64,000 nucleotides of DNA from Planctomycetota bacterium (GTDB lineage: Bacteria > Planctomycetota > UBA1135): the NCBI GenBank assembly GCA_004295085.1, contig SHNF01000002.1, positions 186,001-250,000 of the forward strand, read 5' to 3'. The position numbers were made by a program, and so were the translations under genes. Positions 47,726 to 55,998 of the stretch are shown one piece after another. Within the stretch, counting starts at the first letter, position 1, and every line of letters begins with the position of its first letter. Under the pieces are notes generated by a model, which saw nothing but the letters and a program-made list of their open reading frames with translations, was not told where the DNA came from and did no database searches.

Positions 47726-48091
47726 TCAGACAGCGCAGCGTTCGCATGTCGTAGCGATTGGACCCCCGAGTGGGACTTGAACTCTCCGTGGCTCTCGAAT
47801 CGTGCTCTTAAGGCCGAAAAGTTCGCGTCCCGATTGGCACCCCAGTCGCGACCGCATCGACCACACCGCGGATGCGTGCGTTGCCATGTGCTGGCTCCTC
47901 GCGGCCTTGAGGCGGGTGTTGCCGGCGATCACCTCGCCGCTGCGCTTGGCGACGACCGGCTGCTGCCAGCCGAAGCGCCGCAGCGATGCGGCCACGTGCG
48001 GGACCGCGGGGTCGTTGATTCGAGGGTTGGCCGGGTTGAGCGCGAGGCGCTCGATCGCCACCCATTCCACCTGAAGGCTCTGTGGTTCCAA
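47726..48091 (-). pseudogene. Truncated ParB-like nuclease domain (phage/methylase type) remnant
   Basis: The first ~65 residues read VEWVAIERLALNPANP, VPHVAASLRRFGWQQPVV and GEVIAGNTRLKAAR. These are the N-terminal motifs of ParB-like domains found in phage proteins and fused DNA methylases. After that the sequence loses all similarity and stops at 121 aa. The only start is a TTG at 48091. It is probably the broken first part of a phage or plasmid gene stranded beside the tRNA. Confidence 0.6.
47764..47782 (-). repeat. Inverted copy of the tRNA-Asn 3' segment
   Basis: On the minus strand 18 of 19 bases match the T-loop-to-acceptor part of tRNA-Asn (GTTCAAGTCC then ACTCGGGG). The 5' half of the T arm is not conserved, so this is a fragment, not a tRNA. 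Its orientation is opposite to the tRNA. It may be a displaced attachment-site remnant. Confidence 0.55.
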
Positions 48092-48560
48092 GGCTCGTCC
48101 TTCCCCTCGGCTGAGGGGTCAGTGGGGCCTTGGAAGGTGTCGCGGGGTTCGGCGGCCGGATGTGGCAGCTTCTGCCCGACTACTTTGGAGGTGGTGCCCC
48201 GGTAAGCGCGACTCTAGTGGATGGAAACTTTCGGATCAAGTGGAGACTCGCGCGCGCGCGAACAACACGGCGTCGGTGAGGCGCGAAAAGGACAACCGGC
48301 GAGCTACCTGTGATCTACTTTGAAAGTAGAAAGGAAGGGGCTGCGCGGTTGACGCCGGTCAAAGTTGACGGGCTGTCCAAAGTTGACCGCAAAGTTGTCC
48401 TTGGACAACCAATCCTAAGTGCGCGAGTCTTCGATGCTTGCGCGAATAGGAGGCCTGAAACAGCCCGAAAAACGCATTCCCGCGAGGGCCGATTTTGTAC
48501 CACTTTGGATCTACTTTGGTGCGCGGCGGGTGGTCGGAAATCGAATCGCTGGTCATTGTG
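48092..48560. other. Intergenic stretch with palindromes, no credible gene
   Basis: No reading frame here has recognisable similarity. Two perfect inverted repeats are present: TCTACTTT-G-AAAGTAGA (48314-48330) and GTTGTCC-TT-GGACAAC (48394-48409). Three spaced copies of AAAGTTG (near 48361, 48380 and 48391) lie between and beside them. They may be operator sites or relics of mobile DNA. Confidence 0.4.
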
Positions 48561-48630
48561 GGTGAAATGGGAGCGCGCTCCGCCAGCAACTTCCCGTAGT
48601 AGGCGACGAGCTCCTCATGTGAGGCAAGCG

Positions 48631-48828
48631 CTAACCTATTTTGCCGCGGATCGCCCGAAGCTCCTCCAGGAGCGCGCGGAATTCGCTCTTCTCGAATCCC
48701 GTTCGAGTCGCGAACTCCCAGTCCACTAGCAGCTCCAGCAGCTCGTTCAGCGCAGTGAGAAAGAGGTCGACCTCATCACAGGTCAATCGAACCGTGACAT
48801 CCTGCGCGGTGACTCGCAGCTCCTCCAT
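48631..48828 (-). CDS. Small immunity-like protein, copy A
   Basis: The 65-aa product is predicted helical and acidic. It contains VTVRLTCDEVDLFLTALNEL and WEFATRTGFEKSEFRALLEEL. The ATG at 48828 shares its A with the TGA stop of the toxin-like gene (TGATG), so translation should be coupled. Near-identical proteins follow the other two toxin-like genes. Size, pairing and coupling fit an immunity or antitoxin protein; no known family was recognised. Confidence 0.72.
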   Translation of the reverse strand: MEELRVTAQDVTVRLTCDEVDLFLTALNELLELLVDWEFATRTGFEKSEFRALLEELRAIRGKIG

Positions 48829-49214
48829 CAACGGAGCCCCTCGAAGTACGCACGGCCGGTCGTCGGCCTGAAGGCCGTGCCACCGTGGACTGCTGACGGG
48901 TTCCTGATGACCACAGTCCCGGTTGCATCGTCCCAGAATGCCGAGCGTCCGTTGCGCAGCTCTCGGAAGGCTGAGGCGTTGGTCATGATCCTCTCGACGT
49001 GTCTAGCAAACTGCTCCCGAGTTGTGATCCCGACACCCACGAACTCACCAGCGTGCTTACTAAGCGCATGGCCGCCTGCAATCTCTTGCGAGGCGAGGTG
49101 CCGCCGCCATTGTGCCGCTTGAACGGCGCTTGCTGCCATTCCACTTGCGACATCTTTCGTGACATCTGCTGCCTTGATGCACGTCTCGGCCATGTCCTCG
49201 ATCACCTGCGACAC
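48828..49214 (-). CDS. Toxin-like protein, copy A (GHALxKH / GTVVIRNP family)
   Basis: The 128-aa product has a helical N-terminal part (1-45), then GGHALSKHAGEFVGVGITTR, and the C-terminal block GRSAFWDDATGTVVIRNP, GGTAFRPTTGRAYFEGL. His and Lys in GGHALSKH, and the closing beta-strand motifs, resemble small RNase domains of polymorphic toxins of the BECR type; that match is inference. The start is GTG at 49214, 15 nt after the FG-GAP stop and in the same frame (TAG and TGA stops lie between). The next gene overlaps its stop. No signal peptide is present. Confidence 0.7.
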   Translation of the reverse strand: MSQVIEDMAETCIKAADVTKDVASGMAASAVQAAQWRRHLASQEIAGGHALSKHAGEFVGVGITTREQFARHVERIMTNASAFRELRNGRSAFWDDATGTVVIRNPSAVHGGTAFRPTTGRAYFEGLR

Positions 49215-49229
49215 GGGGAACCTTCAAGA

Positions 49230-50855
49230 CTACGGCACGACCGTTATTCGTATTCCTGCCGAGCTCAAGCGCAAATCACGCAGAGGCATGTAGCTCACTG
49301 CAGCGAATCGAAAGGTCTCACCAACAAGGCCGGAGGCTTGGCCAGGAGCAAGCACCGCGAAAGTGATTGCGTCGCCGTTGCCATCTAGAACCCCTGTCGT
49401 AGCGGAGAATGGCCTTGGCGGATTGACCAGCATCTGCTGAAGCAATGGCGAGTTCACAACGGGGATACTGAGGCCGCGGACCTCAATCCGCCCAGGCTTG
49501 TCTGACGAAGCAAGCAGAATCCAGTTCATCCCAGCCTCCGTTAGAGGAAAGTTCATCTCGAACTGCACGGTACCGCCGCCGAAAGCCGATATAGACTGCG
49601 GACTTACCTTAAGGTAAGAGTCCAGCGCAAAAGCGTAAACGGACCCCGATCCCGGAATTCCATTATCTGCCCCCGGTGCTCCAATGGTAACGTCTCCAAG
49701 TCCGTCACCGTTGATGTCGGGAAGGCCGGATACCTCGCGACCGAAGAAATCGCCATCTCGCTCGCCGTCGAGTCGGACTAACTGCCTCCCATCGTATCCA
49801 GAGAAGAGATACGCCGCCCCTCGTGCTGAACTCTCTCGATGCCACGCACCAACTGCAATGTCCGAATACCCATCCCCATCGACGTCGTCTGCGCAAGCAA
49901 CCGACGAGCCGAACTGATCCTTTGGCAGATCACCAGTAAGCTCATACAGCAGTGTTCCATACCGACCTGAGTACACATAGGCGTGTGCCGTCGTCAAGCC
50001 AAGAAAGGCGGACGCACCTACAACAAAGTCACTACTTCCATCTCGATCGAGATCTCCAAGGTTGGCCACATCAGTGCCAAAATCATCGTACGGGAGCACA
50101 CTCTGCAGTCGATATAGGACACTTGCATCGGCACCAGAGAACACCGTAACGGCGCCACCATTCGTAATGTCCGATATGACATAGTCAGGTACTCCATCAC
50201 CGTTGACATCACCGAGGCCGTCACCAGCTCGTCCATTTCCGGCCCACAACGCGCCGCCGAAAGTTCGCAATAGCGCACCACTAGCTCCAGAAAAGACAAA
50301 GCTCGCTCCCGCCGTAGGTGCTATCACATCGCTGTCGATTGCCCCTACTAGGATATCTGGAGTTCCATCAAGGTCCAGATCACACGCACTTGCCACGTAG
50401 TTGCCGAAGAAGGCGCCCGTCTCAGTCCCGTCGATTCTAAGATGAAGGATCCCTGTCCTCCCGGACATGACGTACACAGATCCCTCCGCCAAGATCAAGG
50501 GACTCTCGTTTGGGGCCGAAAACGCAAAATCGTCTCGCCCATCGTTATCGATGTCAGGCAATCGAGTAATCGCGCTGCCAAGGGAACCCGAGTTCTCGGA
50601 GCCCCAGTATTGGTAAACGGTGCTTCCCGTACTCCCTGAAAGTACGAGCGCTGCGCCCTCATTCCCGCTAGCGACATCAAACCCGGAGGCACCAATGAGA
50701 ATCTCGCCGGTTAGATCTCCATCGAGATCCTGACTCCCGCTAACGGCATAGCCGAACCGCGTGTCGGCCATAGCGCCGTCCGCACGAAGAGCAACGTACC
50801 ATTCACCTCCCGCGTCCTGGAGGCATGCGCATGTAAGTACTGCCGCGAGAATCAT
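49230..50855 (-). CDS. Secreted FG-GAP repeat protein, module copy A
   Basis: The 541-aa protein has a short hydrophobic N-terminus with Cys residues (MILAAVLTCACLQ). Seven FG-GAP blades follow (for example FGSSVACADDVDGDGYSDIAVGAW), then a ~130-residue beta-rich tail ending LSSAGIRITVVP. This tail differs from that of the FG-GAP proteins at 12940 and 14513. The ATG overlaps the stop of the G8-domain gene by 1 nt (TAATG), so both are translated together. Copies B and C are paralogues. GC is visibly lower than in the backbone. Confidence 0.85.
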   Translation of the reverse strand: MILAAVLTCACLQDAGGEWYVALRADGAMADTRFGYAVSGSQDLDGDLTGEILIGASGFDVASGNEGAALVLSGSTGSTVYQYWGSENSGSLGSAITRLPDIDNDGRDDFAFSAPNESPLILAEGSVYVMSGRTGILHLRIDGTETGAFFGNYVASACDLDLDGTPDILVGAIDSDVIAPTAGASFVFSGASGALLRTFGGALWAGNGRAGDGLGDVNGDGVPDYVISDITNGGAVTVFSGADASVLYRLQSVLPYDDFGTDVANLGDLDRDGSSDFVVGASAFLGLTTAHAYVYSGRYGTLLYELTGDLPKDQFGSSVACADDVDGDGYSDIAVGAWHRESSARGAAYLFSGYDGRQLVRLDGERDGDFFGREVSGLPDINGDGLGDVTIGAPGADNGIPGSGSVYAFALDSYLKVSPQSISAFGGGTVQFEMNFPLTEAGMNWILLASSDKPGRIEVRGLSIPVVNSPLLQQMLVNPPRPFSATTGVLDGNGDAITFAVLAPGQASGLVGETFRFAAVSYMPLRDLRLSSAGIRITVVP

Positions 50856-53800
50856 TACTGCACCTCCAGCGTGAGAAAGACGTCGGTACCGAACACCAGT
50901 GGGTCTTGGGTTCCATAAAGGCCGTTCTGAGACGTCAGTTTCATGTAAACACGACCTGCGTTTCTATCATCATAGTACGCGTTATTTGACGCACTAGTTA
51001 GCACATCCGATCTGCTCGTCGGCGAGCTGTCCAGGGTCACGTTACCGGTGATGCCTAAACTCAGTCCCGAGATTGCTGGATGAGGCATGATCGGGAAATC
51101 TAGATACAGGACCTCGCCAACTCCCTCCGCAAAACTGTAGTTCAACGTAATCTTGGCAGGCTGGTAGTATTGAGGTGGATTCGCTGTATCACGAAAGCCA
51201 AGCTCATAATAATGCTGTGCCAAACTGCCTGTTCCCGCTCCTGTGGAGAGGTTTGTTACGAACCATGCCTGATTGTCTTTTTCCCAGATCCTCCGACAGT
51301 CGTACGTGACGCCAGAAGTGGAGGCGCCCTGTGGATCAAAGATTCGCTTGATGGGCATCGTGTTCGGATCGTCGATCGTGAGTTTGACAAACAATTGCGC
51401 GTAATCGACGTCGGCTCCTGGCACCCAGTAGCCATTGATGCCCTCTTCTCCGTATGCGTCCGAATGCCATTCTGCCGTTGTAATGCCGTCCACAAGGAAG
51501 GGGTGAGAAAGGGGCGGATCCGTCACCCCTTTGGGCACGAAGTAGCCGGCAGTCCCCTCGGGAGCTCCATCTCCGTCGGCATCTAGCAAGCCCTCAGGGT
51601 CGTAGATAACGGAGTTGATCACCTGGGACGATCGGGGGTCAGTATTGCGCAGGATGACCTGCCTGACCACGTTGTGGAAGCTCAGGCCACTTGTGCCCAG
51701 CTTCCTGACGCGATTACGGGGATCATTGGCCCACGCCGACGCCTTTGCGACTTGAACGAGCGCGCCGCCCTGACGCCACTCCGGTGGGAACGTGTCGCCA
51801 ATCTCCAGCTGAATCGGCGGATCGATGGTCTCAATTTGACGGTCCTCGAAATTCGCAAACCGACACTTCTCTACTTCAATGTAGCCATCATACATTTCAA
51901 TGCCGCTCAGGATGTCCCAGCGCAACTCGTGCTCTTCGCTGTCATTGAACATGAACTCGTGCGTCTGTGGCAGGGTTCTATGCGCCTCCTCATTCTCCAG
52001 AGCACTGAAGTTGTCTCCAATATTCGCCGTCTCTCCAATCAGCGTGCAGTCCGAGATCACGAAGTGCCCAACGCCGGGAACCCTATCGCCGATGGAAGCC
52101 GGATACATTCCGCTGCGACAGTCAGCTATCCTGCACCCCTGAATGAGCACCTCGCCTCGGCTACGGGTCCACAGGCCATGCCAGCGGCACTTGTATGCTC
52201 GGAAGTTTGTGAACTCCTGTGGAACAAGAATCGCCGGATTCGCCGGATCCACCCGCCGATTCCCGGTATTCTGAAAGACGCCAAATCCAGCGCTGCCGTT
52301 CGGAGGTCCACTGCAAGAGTGAGCCACGTTGTCCACGAAGCTGATCTCTTCCTCAGTTCCGACACTCCACGCCGAACTTGGGTTGCCTAGCTCGAAAACT
52401 GGCAGATCAAAGTAGAAGCCTGCGTGACGCGCGCCTGCGGCGACGTTTTCGACGATGCGTTGCACTGCCGAGTGAAAATAGAAGACAGAAGGCTCCTCGT
52501 CCTTAATGAACTGAGTAATGCACCCATCGGGTACGTTATCGAGCTCTGACTTAGTTGTCACGAGCCCCAAATTGTGGCGCACGAGACAATTCCGCGCCGC
52601 CTCGTCCTCGAAATAGTAAGCGTTACCGACGGTGTTATACACCACATTGTTTTCGATACAAAGATCTTGTGTCGCGTGAATGACAATTCCTCGGTTATAA
52701 GTCTCATGCACGGAGCAGTTCGCGATGAACCAGTCCTTTGTTACGCCGGCAGGGCCGACGTCTCCCAGTTCGTGAAAATGCAGCGGATATCGGCTTAAGA
52801 CGCCTTCGCGCCCGAGCTTGGTGAACTCAGTTGCGCAGAGGCGGACGGAGGGCGTGCGGGCTCCACCGCCCCGATTAGTGCCCTTGAGAAACATCATGTG
52901 TGGATACCAGCGAAAAGCATCAGTCCCGGCAGACAACCTTTCACCGATCACGCGCACATTCCTTGTGAGCACGGCGACCTCGGCTCTCTCATCGATGTCA
53001 AAGCTCGAATCGAGTGGAGCAGGTTCCTCAGTCTTCCCCCAGTGGGTATTACTGAATCCCGTGGTTACGGCAACGCTTACGCCCGTGGCATCTCCACTGA
53101 GTACTTTCTTCTCAGCCTGAAGTTGATCGAAATCCGTGGACGCGACTACGATCTCATAACCATTCTTCCAGCCGACGAGCCCTGTAGGTGCGTTTCCGAC
53201 CACCGTAAATGCGGTGTCATTATCGTGGATCGTGTAGCCTTCCTCCAAGCGCGTCCATACCGGGTTCGGGTCCTTGCCGAAGAGGCGGAGCACCGCACCG
53301 TCCTCTACTACGAAACCGTGATCGTCCAAGGCGCACATGGTCTCGCCTGCTAGCAGCGCCGATCCGGCTACTCCGCTCTTCGTGTAGTATTTCGAACTTG
53401 CACCAGGAGGGACAAGGGCATGAGTGCCATTCGTGTTTGAAAGGCGTATTGTCGCCAAGTTAGGGAATCGCGAGGTCAACGTGCCAACTTGAAAGTTAGC
53501 AGGAACACCATTCGTGTCTTGCCCTGTCACCAGGATGCAGGCAGTAAGCAATTCGAGAGTGCCGACATTGGCATGAAAGACAAGCTGCCCGTCTATCCGC
53601 ACCATGTTGAGCCCGTTCGCGGTACTCGTGCCAGGGAGTCCCGCCGACTCGTCGAGCCAAACGGTGTCCCCGGCCTTGATCCAGGCTACTCGGTCATTTT
53701 GGTAGGCCGCGGACTGGGGGACGTATTGGGACCAGAGGTACTGGTTAGCACCGAGTGGGCTGGATGGAATGTTGGACGGCGTCTGGGCGAGGCCGCGAGC

Positions 53801-53857
53801 GGCCAGTATCGAAGCTAGGAGGACGGCAGCGAGGGCTGCGGACACAAGGGTTTTCAT
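50855..53857 (-). CDS. Secreted G8-domain beta-helix protein (CEMIP/TMEM2-like)
   Basis: The 1000-aa product has a signal peptide (MKTLVSAALAAVLLASILAARGLAQ). A G8-like start includes WIKAGDTVWLDESAGLPG, and a right-handed parallel beta-helix follows. Conserved pieces are RYPLHFHELGDVG, ANCSVHETYNRGIVIHATQD and YFEDEAARNCLVRHNLGLV, all matching the vertebrate CEMIP/TMEM2 and fibrocystin core. CEMIP proteins act on hyaluronan; a glycan role here is inference. After about residue 770 a distinct C-terminal region begins (NGYWVPGADVDYAQ onward), which reappears in the chimeric ORF at 60350. It heads the copy A operon. Confidence 0.85.
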   Translation of the reverse strand: MKTLVSAALAAVLLASILAARGLAQTPSNIPSSPLGANQYLWSQYVPQSAAYQNDRVAWIKAGDTVWLDESAGLPGTSTANGLNMVRIDGQLVFHANVGTLELLTACILVTGQDTNGVPANFQVGTLTSRFPNLATIRLSNTNGTHALVPPGASSKYYTKSGVAGSALLAGETMCALDDHGFVVEDGAVLRLFGKDPNPVWTRLEEGYTIHDNDTAFTVVGNAPTGLVGWKNGYEIVVASTDFDQLQAEKKVLSGDATGVSVAVTTGFSNTHWGKTEEPAPLDSSFDIDERAEVAVLTRNVRVIGERLSAGTDAFRWYPHMMFLKGTNRGGGARTPSVRLCATEFTKLGREGVLSRYPLHFHELGDVGPAGVTKDWFIANCSVHETYNRGIVIHATQDLCIENNVVYNTVGNAYYFEDEAARNCLVRHNLGLVTTKSELDNVPDGCITQFIKDEEPSVFYFHSAVQRIVENVAAGARHAGFYFDLPVFELGNPSSAWSVGTEEEISFVDNVAHSCSGPPNGSAGFGVFQNTGNRRVDPANPAILVPQEFTNFRAYKCRWHGLWTRSRGEVLIQGCRIADCRSGMYPASIGDRVPGVGHFVISDCTLIGETANIGDNFSALENEEAHRTLPQTHEFMFNDSEEHELRWDILSGIEMYDGYIEVEKCRFANFEDRQIETIDPPIQLEIGDTFPPEWRQGGALVQVAKASAWANDPRNRVRKLGTSGLSFHNVVRQVILRNTDPRSSQVINSVIYDPEGLLDADGDGAPEGTAGYFVPKGVTDPPLSHPFLVDGITTAEWHSDAYGEEGINGYWVPGADVDYAQLFVKLTIDDPNTMPIKRIFDPQGASTSGVTYDCRRIWEKDNQAWFVTNLSTGAGTGSLAQHYYELGFRDTANPPQYYQPAKITLNYSFAEGVGEVLYLDFPIMPHPAISGLSLGITGNVTLDSSPTSRSDVLTSASNNAYYDDRNAGRVYMKLTSQNGLYGTQDPLVFGTDVFLTLEVQ

Positions 53858-54696
53858 GGGATCCTGTAGGTACAGTGCTGGGATGAACCGAACAGCTCAC
53901 TAAGTCCTTGCGCCGGGCGGCGGAGCGGTCGGACTGTGATGTTCGCCCGAGGAAGCTCAGTTAACACGCGGTCTCGACGATGGTGACGGCTCATTCGCTC
54001 AAAGCTTTGGGACGTTTGCGCGCTACCTCCAAGAAGTGACAGAAAGACAAGGTCTTGACGCGCAGCTCGCTGAACCCTGGACGCCACTGCGTCTCTTCCC
54101 CTGGTCACAGCGTCGAGGATACGATGCAGTCGGGCGGCCAGCTGAGGGCAAAGGCGCACAGCCGCAGCAGGGCGGACGCGGCCGAAGCTCTTGGCCGGGC
54201 TTCTGGTTAGGGCGAAAGAGCCACAGGAACCGGCACTTTGGACTTTCAAGCCCACGGCCGAGTCCCGCACTCTAGCATGCGGAGACCGTAGCTGTCAATA
54301 GTGGAGAGCCAAGTGTGATCGCCACACGCCCTGCAGCACCAGCGCCCGCGGGCGAGTCTCCGGGCGACATCTCTTCGGCATGGTCAGCCTGAAAGCCGGC
54401 TTGGGTTAGACGACCCGCCGCACCTGGAGGGTAACGGGTTCGGCCGCCTGTATCTGTTCCGCTTGGGCAGGAGTGGGGACGATCCCGGCGTGCGGCCCGC
54501 TTGGCGCAGGGCCTCGTAGAAGCGCTGCAGCGTGTTCCGCCCCAGCTCCAGCATCCGCGTGTCAGCGGCGCCGGAGCCGCCGCGACCCGTCGCCATGAGG
54601 CCGCCGGCCGCACGACGCCGACCTGAGCCAGCCGGGCTTGGATCTCCTCCAGCGTGGCCACGCCACCCAGGTCCGCGAGCGCCAACGCCGTCTGTC
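53858..54696. other. Non-coding or degraded stretch upstream of the G8 operon
   Basis: Two minus-strand frames (about 53854-54270 and 54272-54700) are open but resemble no family I know. The second, with ALADLGGVATLEEIQARLAQ and a likely frame break near 54590, could be a decayed transposase or regulator. The promoter of the G8 operon should lie near 53870-53950. GC rises again after about 54300, marking the edge of IS-derived DNA. Confidence 0.35.
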
Positions 54697-54841
54697 ATGG
54701 TTCGGGCTAAAGGATCCACCTGAGGATCGCCCAAGCGGATCCACCCTGGTTCGGGCAAACGGATCCGGGCTGGTTCGCCCAAGCGGCGCCAGGGCAGTTC
54801 GGGCAAACGGAGCCACCCTGGCTCGGGCAAGCGGAGCCAGC
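54697..54841. repeat. Six-unit 24-bp tandem repeat
   Basis: Six units of 24-25 bp follow one another, with consensus close to CTGGTTCGGGCAAACGGATC followed by CACC. Units start near 54697, 54721, 54746, 54770, 54794 and 54818. They precede the istA-like fragment at 54924. IS21-family ends often carry repeated transposase-binding sites, so this may be the terminal region of an older IS21-type element. Confidence 0.65.
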
Positions 54842-54923
54842 TGAGACCAGGCTGGAGAGGCCTGGGTGATCCTCGGCGCGCGCCGGTCCACCCTTCGGGG
54901 CCACACCCTGAAGGGAGGACCGG

Positions 54924-55025
54924 ATGAGCGCGAGGAGGATCGACATACACCGTCTCCAGGAAGTCGTGCGCCTGCACCGGCTGGGCGCGAGCGTGCGGGT
55001 GACCGCGCGTGGAAACGGCAAGTAG
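54924..55025 (+). pseudogene. istA-like N-terminal fragment (IS21 family)
   Basis: The 33-aa frame reads IDIHRLQEVVRLHRLGASVR then VTARGNGK, like the N-terminal helix-turn-helix of IS21 transposases. A strong GGAGGA site lies 4 nt before the ATG. It is cut off by a stop exactly where the intact IS21-family element begins, so that element probably inserted into, or recombined with, an older one. Confidence 0.6.
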
Positions 55026-55220
55026 AAAAGGGACCTTTGCGGCCTCGTGAAAAGGGACCGCCTCCTGGGAGTTCTTGAGTGGGGGTGCAGGGGGGCGGAG
55101 CCCCCCGCAGGACGCGGGCTGTGCCCGCGGCCTTCTTGGCGCTCCTCCGCCCGGGGAGGAGCGCTCTGGGTTGGAGAGGAGGCCCCCCCATGGGGGGCCG
55201 CGCCGGCACGCGAGTCGGAC

Positions 55221-55997
55221 TCACGCGGCGACGTCCTTGCGGCGGCCGCGGCGCTTGGCGGCGGCCTTCAGTCTGAAGCTCTCGCCCTCGAGCTTGAGCA
55301 CCACAGCGTGGTGCACGATGCGGTCGATCACCGCGGCGGCGGCGGTGGCATCGAGGAAGACCTCGGTCCAGCGGGCGAAGGGCAGGTTGGTGGTGACCAC
55401 CAGGCTGCGCTGCTCATAGGCGCGGCTGATGAAGCCGAAGAGGAGGTCGGCGCCCTCCTTGTCGAAGGGCACGTAGCCCAGCTCGTCCAGCAGAATCAGA
55501 TCGAAGCGCAGGAAGTACTCGAGCTTCCGCGACAGCCGCCCGTCGCGCTTGGCTTCCACCAGCGTGTTGGTCAGCTCCGCGGCGGTGACGAAGCGGACCC
55601 GGCGCTCCTGCTGGCACGCCGCCAGGCCCAGCGCGATCGCGAGATGGGTCTTGCCGGTGCCGACCCCGCCGGCCAGGACCACGTTACTCTTCTGCTCGAT
55701 GTAGTCGCCGCGCGCGAGCTCGAGCACCGCCTCGCGGTCGAGCTGCAGCTGCACACCGAAGTCGAAGCCGTCCAGAGTCTTGAGCACCGGGAAGCGCGCG
55801 TCCTTGATCCGCCGCGCGATGCGGCGCTCGCGCCGCCGCGCCACCTCCAGCGCCATGAGCTCGGCCAGGTACTCCGCGTGCGGCTGGCGCTTGCGGGACG
55901 CCTCCTCGGTCTGACGCTCCCAGTGCGCCGCCACCGTGGTCAGGCACAGGGTCCGCAGATCCACGACCAGGTGCGGGGGCTCGAGGATCTTGCCCAT
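55221..55997 (-). CDS. istB: IS21-family helper ATPase IstB
   Basis: IstB (258 aa) is the AAA+ ATPase that assists the IS21 transposase in target choice. Walker A is AGGVGTGKTHLA at about 109-120, Walker B is LILLDELGY, and the family segments LVVTTNLPF and FLDATAAAAVIDRIVHH are present. The length is normal. It starts 1 nt after the istA stop. Frames are intact, so the element may still be active. Confidence 0.95.
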   Translation of the reverse strand: MGKILEPPHLVVDLRTLCLTTVAAHWERQTEEASRKRQPHAEYLAELMALEVARRRERRIARRIKDARFPVLKTLDGFDFGVQLQLDREAVLELARGDYIEQKSNVVLAGGVGTGKTHLAIALGLAACQQERRVRFVTAAELTNTLVEAKRDGRLSRKLEYFLRFDLILLDELGYVPFDKEGADLLFGFISRAYEQRSLVVTTNLPFARWTEVFLDATAAAAVIDRIVHHAVVLKLEGESFRLKAAAKRRGRRKDVAA

Positions 55998-55998
55998 C

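Larger units (their letters stand above)
48561..49246. repeat. Long direct repeat, copy A (toxin-immunity segment)
   Basis: About 690 bp match 58061-58748 at well over 90% by eye. The repeat covers the immunity-like gene, the toxin-like gene and the last codons of the FG-GAP gene. Similarity starts abruptly at 48561/58061 and fades inside the FG-GAP genes, where protein but not DNA similarity continues. A third, more diverged version is at about 62207-62830. Confidence 0.8.

Noticed and set aside
47543..48205. Plus-strand open frame of 220 codons starting inside tRNA-Asn.
   Set aside because: It overlaps the tRNA and its terminator and shows no recognisable domain.
48310..48729. Plus-strand open frame of 139 codons before module copy A.
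   Set aside because: Its second half is antisense to the immunity-like gene and the first half has only palindromic non-coding sequence.
54697..54841. CRISPR array.
   Set aside because: The 24-bp units are directly adjacent with no unique spacers and no cas genes are present; it is a plain tandem repeat.
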